Positions 1-6,633 of a stretch of DNA of 9,731 nt are shown here, piece after piece. The DNA comes from an uncultured Collinsella sp. (lineage in GTDB: Bacteria > Actinomycetota > Coriobacteriia > Coriobacteriales > Coriobacteriaceae). The stretch spans positions 1-9,731 of the forward strand of contig URTD01000063.1 in NCBI GenBank assembly GCA_900550735.1. Direction: 5' to 3'. The notes under the pieces were generated by a model. It did not search any database, was not told the DNA's origin, and saw only the letters and a list, made by a program, of their open reading frames with translations. How positions within the stretch are numbered: the first letter of the stretch is position 1; every line of letters begins with the position of its first letter. A program made the position numbers and the translations under genes.

Positions 1-76
1 GCCCGCTGAGCTGGGCCTATGCCGGAATCTCTCCCACAGAAACCACCGAAGAGCCTAATTTGTGCGGGTTGTGGTT

Positions 77-105
77 TTGTGACCTGCTGAAATTAAAGAT
101 ACTGT
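77..105 (+). promoter_or_regulatory. Possible sigma-70-type promoter of the YhgE/Pip operon
   Basis: A TTGTGA hexamer (77-82) and a TACTGT hexamer (100-105) are separated by 17 bases, each matching 4 of 6 bases of the consensus -35 and -10 boxes. The stretch is more AT-rich than the genes that follow, as expected for a promoter. Transcription would start near 112, inside or beside the TGTAC repeat, so a repressor bound there would block it. A TAGTAT at 131-136 is an alternative -10 without a good -35. This is pattern matching only. Confidence 0.3.
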
Positions 106-115
106 ACAACTGTAC
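103..115. repeat. Tandem TGTAC repeat, possible operator
   Basis: TGTAC occurs at 103-107 and again at 111-115, an 8-base period, overlapping the candidate -10 box. The same element, read as TGTACGTTAA at 111-120, has a near-inverted copy TTACGTACAA at 188-197, differing by one base insertion. Repeated and inverted short sites flanking a transcription start are typical of repressor operators such as those of TetR-type regulators, but no regulator gene is visible in the window. Confidence 0.3.
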
Positions 116-231
116 GTTAATTCGTCTTCGTAGTATATTGCTACCCGCAAAACTCAATACCATTGTGCTCTGAGACGCTAAAGCGCTTACGTACAATGGT
201 TATCGATAGTACGATTCGATTCAACGACAGG

Positions 232-3012
232 ATGGATGGTCCAAGCGTGAGTCTCGGCAGCAAACTATCCAATGCAAAGGTCTCCTTTGCGATCTTTAAG
301 CGCGACATTAAGCGACTGCTTGTGAACCCCGTCGCCTTGGTGGTTACCCTTGGCGTGTGCGTTATTCCCTCGCTGTATGCCTGGTACAACATCGTGGCCA
401 ACTGGGATCCGTACGGAAACACCCAGGGCATCAAGATTGCCATCGCCAACAACGATCGGGGCACCCAAAACGACCTGGTGGGCGAGCTCAACGCGGGCGA
501 TCAGGTCGTCGATCAGCTCAAGGAGAACGATCAGCTGGGCTGGACCTTCGTCGATTCTGCGGCCGATGCCAAAGAGGGCGTCGAGAGCGGTGAGTACTAT
601 GCGGCCATCGTAGTCCCCAAGAACTTCTCGGATAACCTGGTTTCGATGCTCGACGGCAACTACCATCAGCCCAAGCTTACGTACTACGTCAATGAGAAGA
701 AGAGCGCTATTGCGCCCAAGGTTACCGACACCGGTGCAAACACCATCGAGGAGCAGATCAACTCGGAATTTGTCTCCACGGTGGGCGAGACCGTTGCCAG
801 TATTGCCAAGGATGCCGGAGTCGATTTAAAGGACAAGGCAACCCAGACTCAGGATTCGTTGGCCGGTTCGGTATCAGAGGCTTCCGATACGTTGGGCGAA
901 GTGCGTGATTCGATTGGCGACATGAATGCCGCCATCGATAAGACGAGTGGTTCCATTGCCTCGGCAGATGCGGCACTTGCCGGTCTGCAGGGTCAGGCGC
1001 CGTCGCTGACGCAGGCGATCTCCCAGGGCAATGACCTGCTGGGCGAGGCTCGCGCCACGGCGGGCAACTCTGTCGCCTCGCTCTCCAAGGCGCTCTCGGA
1101 AGGCAGCCTTGCGCTCACCAAGACGTCAGCCTCCGCAAACGCTGCGATTGGCAAGCTGACGGGCACGGTCGCATCTACGACTACCCGTATCGACAACTCG
1201 CTTGAGTCTCTCCAAGCGACGATCGACCACAATAAGGCCGTTATCGGGCACTTGGAAATTCTCGTCAATGACACGTCGACAGGTTCCAAGGAAATTGACG
1301 CGCGCATTGTATCGATCATCGATTTGCTCCGCGAGCAGAATGAAAAGCTTCAGAGCATCAAGGACGGTCTGTCTGCGCAGTCGAGCGCCATGGCGAATGA
1401 CGCTGCGGCTGTCTCGGGTGCCAGCGACGCTATCAATAATGCAATTCAGACCGGTGCGACCAACCTTGGCCAGGCTCAGACGGACCTGGGTCAAAACGCG
1501 CTGCCGAAGGTCTCGAGCGCACTTGATTCGTTTGCCGCCGTCTCGGGTGATCTGACGGGAATCGTGTCTGGCCTCACGCCTACTATTGCAAGTGCGCGCG
1601 GTACACTTTCGCAACTCAACGCCACGCTCGGTCAGGCCAAGACCACGCTGTCCCAGACCGATGCCTCGCTTGCCAAGGTCCAGGACAAGCTCGCAACCGC
1701 CGCCAACGACATCGCGGCGCTACAGACCTCCGAGTCCATGGGCGAGCTGGCCGGCCTGATGGGCGTCGACGTCGATGATGTTGCAGACTTCATGGCATCT
1801 CCGGTCGAGCTGACCTCAAAGTCAATTTACCCGGTCAAGAGCTTTGGTTCGGGCATTGCCCCGTTCTATACCAATCTGGCGCTGTGGGTGGGCGGCTACG
1901 TGCTTATCGCCATCTACAAGCTCGAGGTCGACCGCGAAGGCATCGGCAGCTTTACGGCGCGCCAAGGCTACTTTGGCCGCTGGTTGCTCATGGTGATCCT
2001 GGGCGCGTTGCAGGCCATCATCGTTACGGTAGGCGATCTGGTGATTGGCGTGCAGTGCGTCAGCCCGCTGCTGTTCGTGCTGGGCGGCATCGCCATTTCG
2101 TTCACCTACGTCAATATCATCTATGCGCTGTCCACCACGTTTAAGCATATCGGCAAGGCTATCGGCGTCATTCTCGTCATCGTGCAGATCCCGGGTTCGT
2201 CGGGCATGTACCCCATCGAGATGATGCCCGGCTTCTTCCAGTGGCTGCACCCGCTGCTGCCCTTTACCTACGGCATCAATCTGCTGCGCGAGACGGTCGG
2301 CGGCATGTATTCGTTCAACTACCTGTTTAACCTGTGCATTCTGGGCGTGTTCTTGATCGTGGCGCTCTTTATCGGCCTGCAGCTGCGTCCGCTGCTGCTC
2401 AACCTTAACCTGCTCTTTGATAAACAGCTCTCCACGACCGGTATGATGATTTGCGAGTCCAACGACCTGCCGCGCCAGCGCTACTCGCTGCGCACGGCCA
2501 TGCGCGTCATGCTCGATTCCGATTCGTACCGTCGCGAACTGCTCGATCATGCGGTCGCCTTTGAACATCGCTACCCGTACTACATCAAGGGCGGTTTTGC
2601 CGCCGTGGTGGGCGTTCAGGTCCTGCTCTTTGTCCTGTCGACGGTTCTCGATATCGACAATAACGGCAAGATCATCCTGCTTGTCATTTGGATCATCTCG
2701 GTTATTGCCATCTGCGGCTGGCTTATCAATATCGAATATATCCGAGCGAGCCTCAATACCCAGATGCGCATCTCGGCGCTTTCGGATGAGGACCTGCGTC
2801 GCGAGATGCGCGAACACACGGCCGCCATTCCTGCCGCCCGCCACATGTTTGGCCTCAACGCCAGCGAGCGTGGTGCCAAGGGCGGCGATCAGTCCACGGG
2901 CCGCTTGCCGCATATCGGCTCGCACCATAAATCTCAGGGCAGCGACAGCACAGCCACAAATGATGGAGATACCACCGCGCTTGGCAAGCACTCCAAAGGA
3001 GGTGAGGCATAA
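232..3012 (+). CDS. YhgE/Pip-family membrane protein, long form with C-terminal two-helix extension
   Basis: This gene encodes about 926 residues of the YhgE/Pip family, ABC-2-permease-like membrane proteins that include the Lactococcus phage infection protein and are related to EsaA/YueB. The molecular function of the family is not settled. Seen in the sequence: a first membrane helix at about residues 29-51, then the family signature WDPYGNT (58-64) and a small extracytoplasmic domain. A long Ala/Ser/Leu-rich, coiled-coil-like stretch runs from about 190 to 505. A membrane core follows, with helices starting near 545, 581, 610, 640 and 697. Unlike its neighbour it adds two more helices (about 784-808 and 813-836) and a polar tail of roughly 90 residues. 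The start is uncertain: the frame is open from TTG 163, with ATG at 196 and 232 and GTG at 247. I prefer 232 or 247 because the paralogue begins only 7 residues before the shared FKRD motif and the codons before 232 include rare CGA and AGG. It forms an operon with the next gene. Confidence 0.9.
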   Translation: MDGPSVSLGSKLSNAKVSFAIFKRDIKRLLVNPVALVVTLGVCVIPSLYAWYNIVANWDPYGNTQGIKIAIANNDRGTQNDLVGELNAGDQVVDQLKENDQLGWTFVDSAADAKEGVESGEYYAAIVVPKNFSDNLVSMLDGNYHQPKLTYYVNEKKSAIAPKVTDTGANTIEEQINSEFVSTVGETVASIAKDAGVDLKDKATQTQDSLAGSVSEASDTLGEVRDSIGDMNAAIDKTSGSIASADAALAGLQGQAPSLTQAISQGNDLLGEARATAGNSVASLSKALSEGSLALTKTSASANAAIGKLTGTVASTTTRIDNSLESLQATIDHNKAVIGHLEILVNDTSTGSKEIDARIVSIIDLLREQNEKLQSIKDGLSAQSSAMANDAAAVSGASDAINNAIQTGATNLGQAQTDLGQNALPKVSSALDSFAAVSGDLTGIVSGLTPTIASARGTLSQLNATLGQAKTTLSQTDASLAKVQDKLATAANDIAALQTSESMGELAGLMGVDVDDVADFMASPVELTSKSIYPVKSFGSGIAPFYTNLALWVGGYVLIAIYKLEVDREGIGSFTARQGYFGRWLLMVILGALQAIIVTVGDLVIGVQCVSPLLFVLGGIAISFTYVNIIYALSTTFKHIGKAIGVILVIVQIPGSSGMYPIEMMPGFFQWLHPLLPFTYGINLLRETVGGMYSFNYLFNLCILGVFLIVALFIGLQLRPLLLNLNLLFDKQLSTTGMMICESNDLPRQRYSLRTAMRVMLDSDSYRRELLDHAVAFEHRYPYYIKGGFAAVVGVQVLLFVLSTVLDIDNNGKIILLVIWIISVIAICGWLINIEYIRASLNTQMRISALSDEDLRREMREHTAAIPAARHMFGLNASERGAKGGDQSTGRLPHIGSHHKSQGSDSTATNDGDTTALGKHSKGGEA
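2995..3005 (+). promoter_or_regulatory. Near-ideal ribosome-binding site for the second YhgE/Pip gene
   Basis: AAAGGAGGTGA lies inside the last codons of the first YhgE/Pip gene and is fully complementary to the usual bacterial 16S rRNA 3' end. The GGAGG core sits 10 bases before ATG 3013. The upstream TAA (3010-3012) directly abuts this ATG, which suggests translational coupling plus strong independent initiation, so the second protein may be made at equal or higher level than the first. Confidence 0.85.
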
Positions 3013-5202
3013 ATGAAGAACATCCTGCATCTGTTTAAGCGCGATGTCCAAAACGTGTCTCGCTCCGTGATCGGCTTGGTTGTCGTGATGGGCCTCATTA
3101 TCGTACCGTGTCTGTACGCGTGGTTTAACATCGCCGGCAGCTGGGATCCGTACGGCAACACCGGCAATCTTAAGATCGCCGTGGTCAACACCGATGAGGG
3201 TTACGAGAGCGATTTGATCCCCGTCGAGGTTAACGTGGGCGAAAACGTGACCGCCACCCTACGCGGCAACGAGAGCTTCGATTGGGTTGTGCTCAACAAT
3301 CGCGAAAAGGCTATCGAGGGCGTTAAGTCGGGCGCGTACTATGCTGCCGTCGTTATCCCCAAAACGTTTAGCGCTGACATGATGACGCTTTTCTCGACCG
3401 ACGTGAAGCATGCCGATATCGAGTTCTACGAGAATCAGAAGGCCAACGCCATTGCGCAGATCGTGACCGAGAAGGGTTCGAGCGCCGTCCAGAGCCAGGT
3501 TAACGAAACTTTTACCGAGACCATTACGAGCATCGGTCTTAAGACGGTGTCCAGCCTGCTCGATTACATGAGCACCGACCAGGTCAGCAACTTTATCGCC
3601 AACCTGTCCTCGACGCTCGGCGATTCGATTGAGGACCTGCGAGACGTTCAGGCAAATGCTTCGTCGCTGGCGGGCATTTTGAGCTCCACGTCCGATTCGC
3701 TGACGTCGGCGAGCGGCATGCTCAAGCAGACCGGTGCCGTCGATGAGTCGACAAAGCAGCTCATGGAACATGCCAAAAGCGGCATCGATGATTCCAAAGA
3801 AGCGCTTAAGGCGGCAAACGATGCCATCGATGCCGCAATCGATGGAAGTGCTGGTTCGTTCGACAATGTGTCTGCCGAGCTCGCGAAGGCGTTCGACACC
3901 GCAAACCAGCATGTCTACCTTACGGTGTCCCAACTCAACGATGCCGCTGCGGCCCTCAATGCGCGCGCCAAGGATATCGATGCGATGGCCGATCAGCTCC
4001 GCAGCCTTGCCGACCAGGTGAGCGATGAGAATTTGAAGGACGGCCTCAAGTCCGCCGCGACGTCGCTGGGCAGAATCGCCGTTGAGTACCGCAACAATGC
4101 CAAGGATCTGGCGGCTACCGCGAAGTCTCTCTCCGATAGCATGGCCGAGGTCAACAACTCGCGTGCCGAGGTCGATCAGGCCATCGCTGATGCCAAGGCC
4201 GGCATCGCGGGTGCCAAATCCGATTACGATTCCACGTTCTCGGTTAAGGCCAAGGAGCTCAAGAAGACGGTTTCGGGCATTCTGGACTCGCTTGATGGCA
4301 TCTCGGGCGACCTGGATAGCGCCGTAGGCGGCCTGACCGACGCATCCGGTTCGCTGGCAAAGGGCCTCTCCAAGGCTGCAAAGCTGGTCAACAAGGCTTC
4401 TGATCAGCTGGGCGAGGCGTCGGACAAGATCAGTGCGTTTAAGGACGAGCTCGACGGCGCCTTGATGTCGGATGACCTCGCCACGATCAAGACGATGATT
4501 GGCAACGATCCCGAGGGTCTGGCCGTGTCGCTTTCCGGCCCCGTCGCGCTCGATCGCAAGCCGGTCTATCCGATCCGCAACTACGGCTCGGCCATGGCGC
4601 CGTTCTACACGATTCTGTCGCTCTGGGTCGGCTCGATCGTGCTGGCGGCCATGATGAAGGTCTCGGTTGACGATGAGCTTATCAACGAGCTCATCCCCGT
4701 GCGCCTGCACGAGATCTACCTGGGCCGCTACCTGTTCTTTGGCGGTCTGGCCCTGCTGCAGGCAACGCTCGTGTGTGCGGGCGACATCCTGTTCTTTGGC
4801 ATCCAGTGCGACGACCCGCTGCAGTTTGTGCTGGCGGGCTGGGTCGCGAGTCTCGTGTTCTCCAATATCGTCTACACGCTTACGGTTTCGTTTGGCGATA
4901 TCGGCAAGGCGCTCGCCGTCGTGCTGCTGGTCATGCAGGTCGGCGGTTCGGGCGGCACGTTCCCCATCGAGATGACCGGCCCCGTGTTCCAGGCGATCTA
5001 TCCGTTCCTGCCGTTCACCCACGGCATCAACGCCATGCATGCCGCCATGGCCGGTGCGTACCACATGGAGTACTGGATTGAGCTAGGCATTCTGGCGAGC
5101 TATCTGATTCCGTCGCTGGCACTGGGCGTCGTCTTCCGCCGCCCGGTCATCAAAGCCAACGACTGGATCATCGAAAAGCTGGAGTCGACAAAGCTAATTT
5201 AG
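3013..5202 (+). CDS. YhgE/Pip-family membrane protein, short form
   Basis: This 729-residue YhgE/Pip protein is a paralogue of the gene immediately upstream. Shared landmarks are an N-terminal FKRD motif, a first helix at about residues 18-40 (ending PCLYAWFNI), the signature WDPYGNT, and the entry to the membrane core, YPIRNYGS then APFYT, at about 519-533. A long Ala/Ser/Asp-rich coiled-coil-like region spans about 170-490. Membrane helices follow at roughly 529-550, 573-599, 604-630, 635-658 and 689-712. The protein then ends after about 17 polar residues, with no equivalent of the extra two-helix module of its neighbour. The length is close to that usual for the family. Start at ATG 3013 is well supported by the Shine-Dalgarno at 2995-3005. 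The family link is confident; the substrate or partner is unknown. Two adjacent unequal paralogues suggest a heteromeric complex, which is inference. Confidence 0.93.
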   Translation: MKNILHLFKRDVQNVSRSVIGLVVVMGLIIVPCLYAWFNIAGSWDPYGNTGNLKIAVVNTDEGYESDLIPVEVNVGENVTATLRGNESFDWVVLNNREKAIEGVKSGAYYAAVVIPKTFSADMMTLFSTDVKHADIEFYENQKANAIAQIVTEKGSSAVQSQVNETFTETITSIGLKTVSSLLDYMSTDQVSNFIANLSSTLGDSIEDLRDVQANASSLAGILSSTSDSLTSASGMLKQTGAVDESTKQLMEHAKSGIDDSKEALKAANDAIDAAIDGSAGSFDNVSAELAKAFDTANQHVYLTVSQLNDAAAALNARAKDIDAMADQLRSLADQVSDENLKDGLKSAATSLGRIAVEYRNNAKDLAATAKSLSDSMAEVNNSRAEVDQAIADAKAGIAGAKSDYDSTFSVKAKELKKTVSGILDSLDGISGDLDSAVGGLTDASGSLAKGLSKAAKLVNKASDQLGEASDKISAFKDELDGALMSDDLATIKTMIGNDPEGLAVSLSGPVALDRKPVYPIRNYGSAMAPFYTILSLWVGSIVLAAMMKVSVDDELINELIPVRLHEIYLGRYLFFGGLALLQATLVCAGDILFFGIQCDDPLQFVLAGWVASLVFSNIVYTLTVSFGDIGKALAVVLLVMQVGGSGGTFPIEMTGPVFQAIYPFLPFTHGINAMHAAMAGAYHMEYWIELGILASYLIPSLALGVVFRRPVIKANDWIIEKLESTKLI

Positions 5203-5277
5203 TGCGGCAACGTTAACGCTGATGTAGCACTAATGCCAGCGAGCGAGCCGCATTTGCGCCAAGGTGTCGTGAAATGA

Positions 5278-5306
5278 AAGGGCGCTGACCTTCTGGTCGC
5301 GCCCTT
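5278..5306. other. Bulged hairpin downstream of the YhgE/Pip operon
   Basis: AAGGGCGC (5278-5285) pairs with GCGCCCTT (5299-5306), and GACC (5287-5290) with GGTC (5295-5298), leaving a TTCT loop and one bulged T at 5286. That is 12 base pairs, but the next bases (GAAATTG) are not a T-tract, so it is not a classical intrinsic terminator on the + strand. It could protect an mRNA 3' end or be part of a structured RNA. Confidence 0.6.
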
Positions 5307-5348
5307 GAAATTGAACGTCAGATTGGCGTGAATGCGGCCCCCGGCCGG

Positions 5349-5372
5349 TCCGCCGTTCGGTAGAACGGCGGA
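5349..5372. other. Perfect 10-pair hairpin
   Basis: TCCGCCGTTC (5349-5358) and GAACGGCGGA (5363-5372) are exact reverse complements around a GGTA loop. The following ACAAAACGC has no T-tract, so its role in termination is doubtful. It is the second of three hairpins in this gap. Confidence 0.6.
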
Positions 5373-5395
5373 ACAAAACGCTTTAGTGGGCTGGA

Positions 5396-5425
5396 TTGCG
5401 ATGCAACGCCGGTTGTTGCTACAGT
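5396..5425 (+). promoter_or_regulatory. Possible promoter immediately before a terminator
   Basis: TTGCGA (5396-5401) and an extended -10 element TGCTACAGT (5417-5425) are 18 bases apart by hexamer, each hexamer matching 4 of 6 consensus bases. Initiation near 5431-5432 would place the intrinsic terminator at the very 5' end of the transcript leading to the EamA gene. The match is moderate and could be chance. Confidence 0.25.
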
Positions 5426-5427
5426 AG

Positions 5428-5466
5428 CGGGGCGTGCCGGGGGTCCGGTGCGCCCCGTTTTTATTT
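5428..5466 (+). terminator. Rho-independent terminator
   Basis: CGGGGCG (5428-5434) pairs with CGCCCCG (5451-5457), and the inner TGCCGG (5435-5440) pairs with CCGGTG (5445-5450) using two G-U wobbles, leaving a GGGT loop. This 13-pair GC-rich stem is followed directly by TTTTTATTT (5458-5466). It is a strong intrinsic terminator on the + strand. Its distance of 226 bases from the YhgE/Pip stop leaves a long structured tail if it ends that operon. Confidence 0.88.
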
Positions 5467-5533
5467 GACCATGAGGCGGCACGCAGCCATACGCGTGCGG
5501 ACACCACGCCCAGATTGAGTGTGAGGATGTTCC

Positions 5534-6517
5534 ATGGCCCAATACGCTGCCAACGAAATCGAAAACATGCCCGATAGCCCTGTCGCACGGGAGGACCTGG
5601 GCGCCGGCGGCACCTCCCGCGGCGCCGGCGCGCGTTCCCCGTTCTTCTGGAAGGTCTTGCTGCTATCGGTGGCGGTCATCTGGGGCTATTCCTTTACCAC
5701 CATGAAAGATGCGCTCGACACCATTCCGGTGTTCGAACTGCTCTATATTCGTTTTCTTCCGGCTTCGCTGGTTATGTTCGCCATCTTCCACAAACGCATC
5801 ATCGCGCACTTTAATGCCCGCAACCTTATCGTCGGACTTGGTATGGGCGCACTTATGTGGGGCGCGTACGGTTTGCAGACGATTGGCCTGGCACAGACCA
5901 CGGCGGGCAAGAGTGCATTTTTGACGGGTACCTATTGCATCTTCGTGCCGTTTGCGAGCTACGTCCTAAGCGGCGAAAAGCTTACCCGTTACAACTTGGG
6001 CGCCGCGTTGCTGTGCCTGGCGGGCATTGGTCTGGTGGCGCTCGATAGCGTCGAGTTCAATGTCGGCGATGTCATCACACTGGGCGGTGCGGTCTTCTTT
6101 GCCATCCAGATGGCGGTGACCGCCAAGTATGGCCGCAAGATGGACATCAACGTCATCACGTTTTGGATGTTTGTGGGCAACGGCGTGCTGAGCCTGATCT
6201 CGTCGCTGTTATTCGAGACCCAAGCGCCGCTGTCCGTGTGGACGCCGAGCTTTATCGGTGTGATGGCGTTTCTATCGGTGGGCTGTACGTGTGTGGCTCT
6301 GCTCATCCAAAACGTCGGCCTGGCGCATGTCCCGGCCTCGACGGGCTCGCTGCTCCTTTCGATGGAGTCGCCTTCGGGTGTGCTGTTCTCGGTGCTGCTG
6401 ATGGGGGAGGCGCTCACCTCGCGCCTGCTCGCCGGCTTCGCGCTCATCTTTCTTTCGATTATCTTGAGCGAGACTCACTTCGATTTTTTGCGTCGAAAGC
6501 CGCGCCCGCAATTGTAA
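5534..6517 (+). CDS. EamA-domain (DMT superfamily) transporter
   Basis: This 327-residue protein belongs to the drug/metabolite transporter superfamily, with two EamA halves that export or exchange small metabolites across the cytoplasmic membrane. Ten hydrophobic helices can be read at about residues 37-57, 65-86, 97-119, 127-145, 153-171, 179-198, 207-228, 240-264, 269-292 and 298-315. Family-type motifs are AVIWGYSF in helix 1, GLQTIGLAQTTAGKSAFLTG between helices 3 and 4, and SLLLSMESPSGVLFSVLLMGE in helix 9. The N-terminus is unusually long: about 36 polar, Gly/Ala-rich residues precede helix 1, and GGCGCCGGCG is repeated there at 5600-5609 and 5621-5630. ATG 5534 is supported by GTGAGGA at 5521-5527, 6 bases upstream. 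The gene is flanked by terminators on both sides, so it is probably monocistronic. The substrate cannot be predicted from the sequence. Confidence 0.93.
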   Translation: MAQYAANEIENMPDSPVAREDLGAGGTSRGAGARSPFFWKVLLLSVAVIWGYSFTTMKDALDTIPVFELLYIRFLPASLVMFAIFHKRIIAHFNARNLIVGLGMGALMWGAYGLQTIGLAQTTAGKSAFLTGTYCIFVPFASYVLSGEKLTRYNLGAALLCLAGIGLVALDSVEFNVGDVITLGGAVFFAIQMAVTAKYGRKMDINVITFWMFVGNGVLSLISSLLFETQAPLSVWTPSFIGVMAFLSVGCTCVALLIQNVGLAHVPASTGSLLLSMESPSGVLFSVLLMGEALTSRLLAGFALIFLSIILSETHFDFLRRKPRPQL

Positions 6518-6529
6518 ACAACTTGTTGC

Positions 6530-6556
6530 GCCGCCCTCCCGGGGCGGCATTTTTTA
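6530..6556 (+). terminator. Rho-independent terminator of the EamA gene
   Basis: GCCGCCC (6530-6536) and GGGCGGC (6542-6548) form a perfect 7-pair GC stem with loop TCCCG, followed by ATTTTTTAT. It lies 12 bases after the EamA stop codon and separates it from the amidohydrolase gene. Confidence 0.92.
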
Positions 6557-6581
6557 TGCCTCGCCCTTAAAGTAGTACCTT

Positions 6582-6603
6582 GCACTTTACGCTATCAAAG
6601 TGC
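6582..6603. promoter_or_regulatory. Inverted repeat upstream of the amidohydrolase, possible operator
   Basis: GCACTTT (6582-6588) and AAAGTGC (6597-6603) are exact inverted copies around an 8-base spacer. The first arm overlaps a TTGCAC hexamer (6580-6585) that resembles a -35 box, although no convincing -10 follows at normal spacing. The 22-base dyad in the 78-base leader between the preceding terminator and ATG 6634 would suit a dimeric repressor, or form a short leader hairpin. Confidence 0.4.
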
Positions 6604-6622
6604 TTGCTGCAAAAACGATACT

Positions 6623-6628
6623 GGAGGG
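6623..6628 (+). promoter_or_regulatory. Ribosome-binding site fixing the amidohydrolase start
   Basis: GGAGGG lies 5 bases before ATG 6634. The reading frame is open back to a TTG at 6580, but that codon sits in the promoter/dyad region just after a terminator and lacks a Shine-Dalgarno, so 6634 is the supported start. Confidence 0.85.
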
Positions 6629-6633
6629 CATCT

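Larger units (their letters stand above)
5203..5533. other. Intergenic region with three successive hairpins
   Basis: No convincing gene lies in these 331 bases. In order they hold a bulged 12-pair hairpin (5278-5306), a perfect 10-pair hairpin (5349-5372), a promoter-like pair of hexamers (5396-5425), a strong intrinsic terminator (5428-5466), and the leader of the EamA gene with a TTGACC hexamer at 5465-5470. GCGCC at 5256-5260 could pair with GGCGC at 5281-5285, competing with the first hairpin. It may be the 3' untranslated region of the YhgE/Pip transcript, a small RNA or a structured leader. I recognise no known riboswitch class, and no T-box motif is present. Confidence 0.55.

Noticed and set aside
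3..173. Stop-free + strand frame across the first 173 bases, possibly the end of an upstream gene.
   Set aside because: Its codons are AT-rich and unlike neighbouring genes, it covers the candidate promoter and repeats, and it overlaps the following gene's open frame. A gene tail within the first 60 bases cannot be excluded but has no support.
1000..1740. Possible DNA-level tandem repeats in the Ala/Ser-rich coiled-coil region of the first YhgE/Pip gene.
   Set aside because: The repetition is at the level of amino acid composition and heptad-like spacing; no exact tandem nucleotide unit was seen.
1822..5064. Long open frames on the - strand opposite both YhgE/Pip genes (1822-3051 and 3259-5064).
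   Set aside because: They are antisense to well-supported genes, have compositions rich in Arg, His, Asp and Gln with no domain pattern, and result from G/C-rich third positions removing stops on the other strand.
6580..6633. Extension of the amidohydrolase to TTG 6580.
   Set aside because: The extension lies in the dyad and leader and lacks a Shine-Dalgarno, while ATG 6634 has GGAGGG at good spacing.
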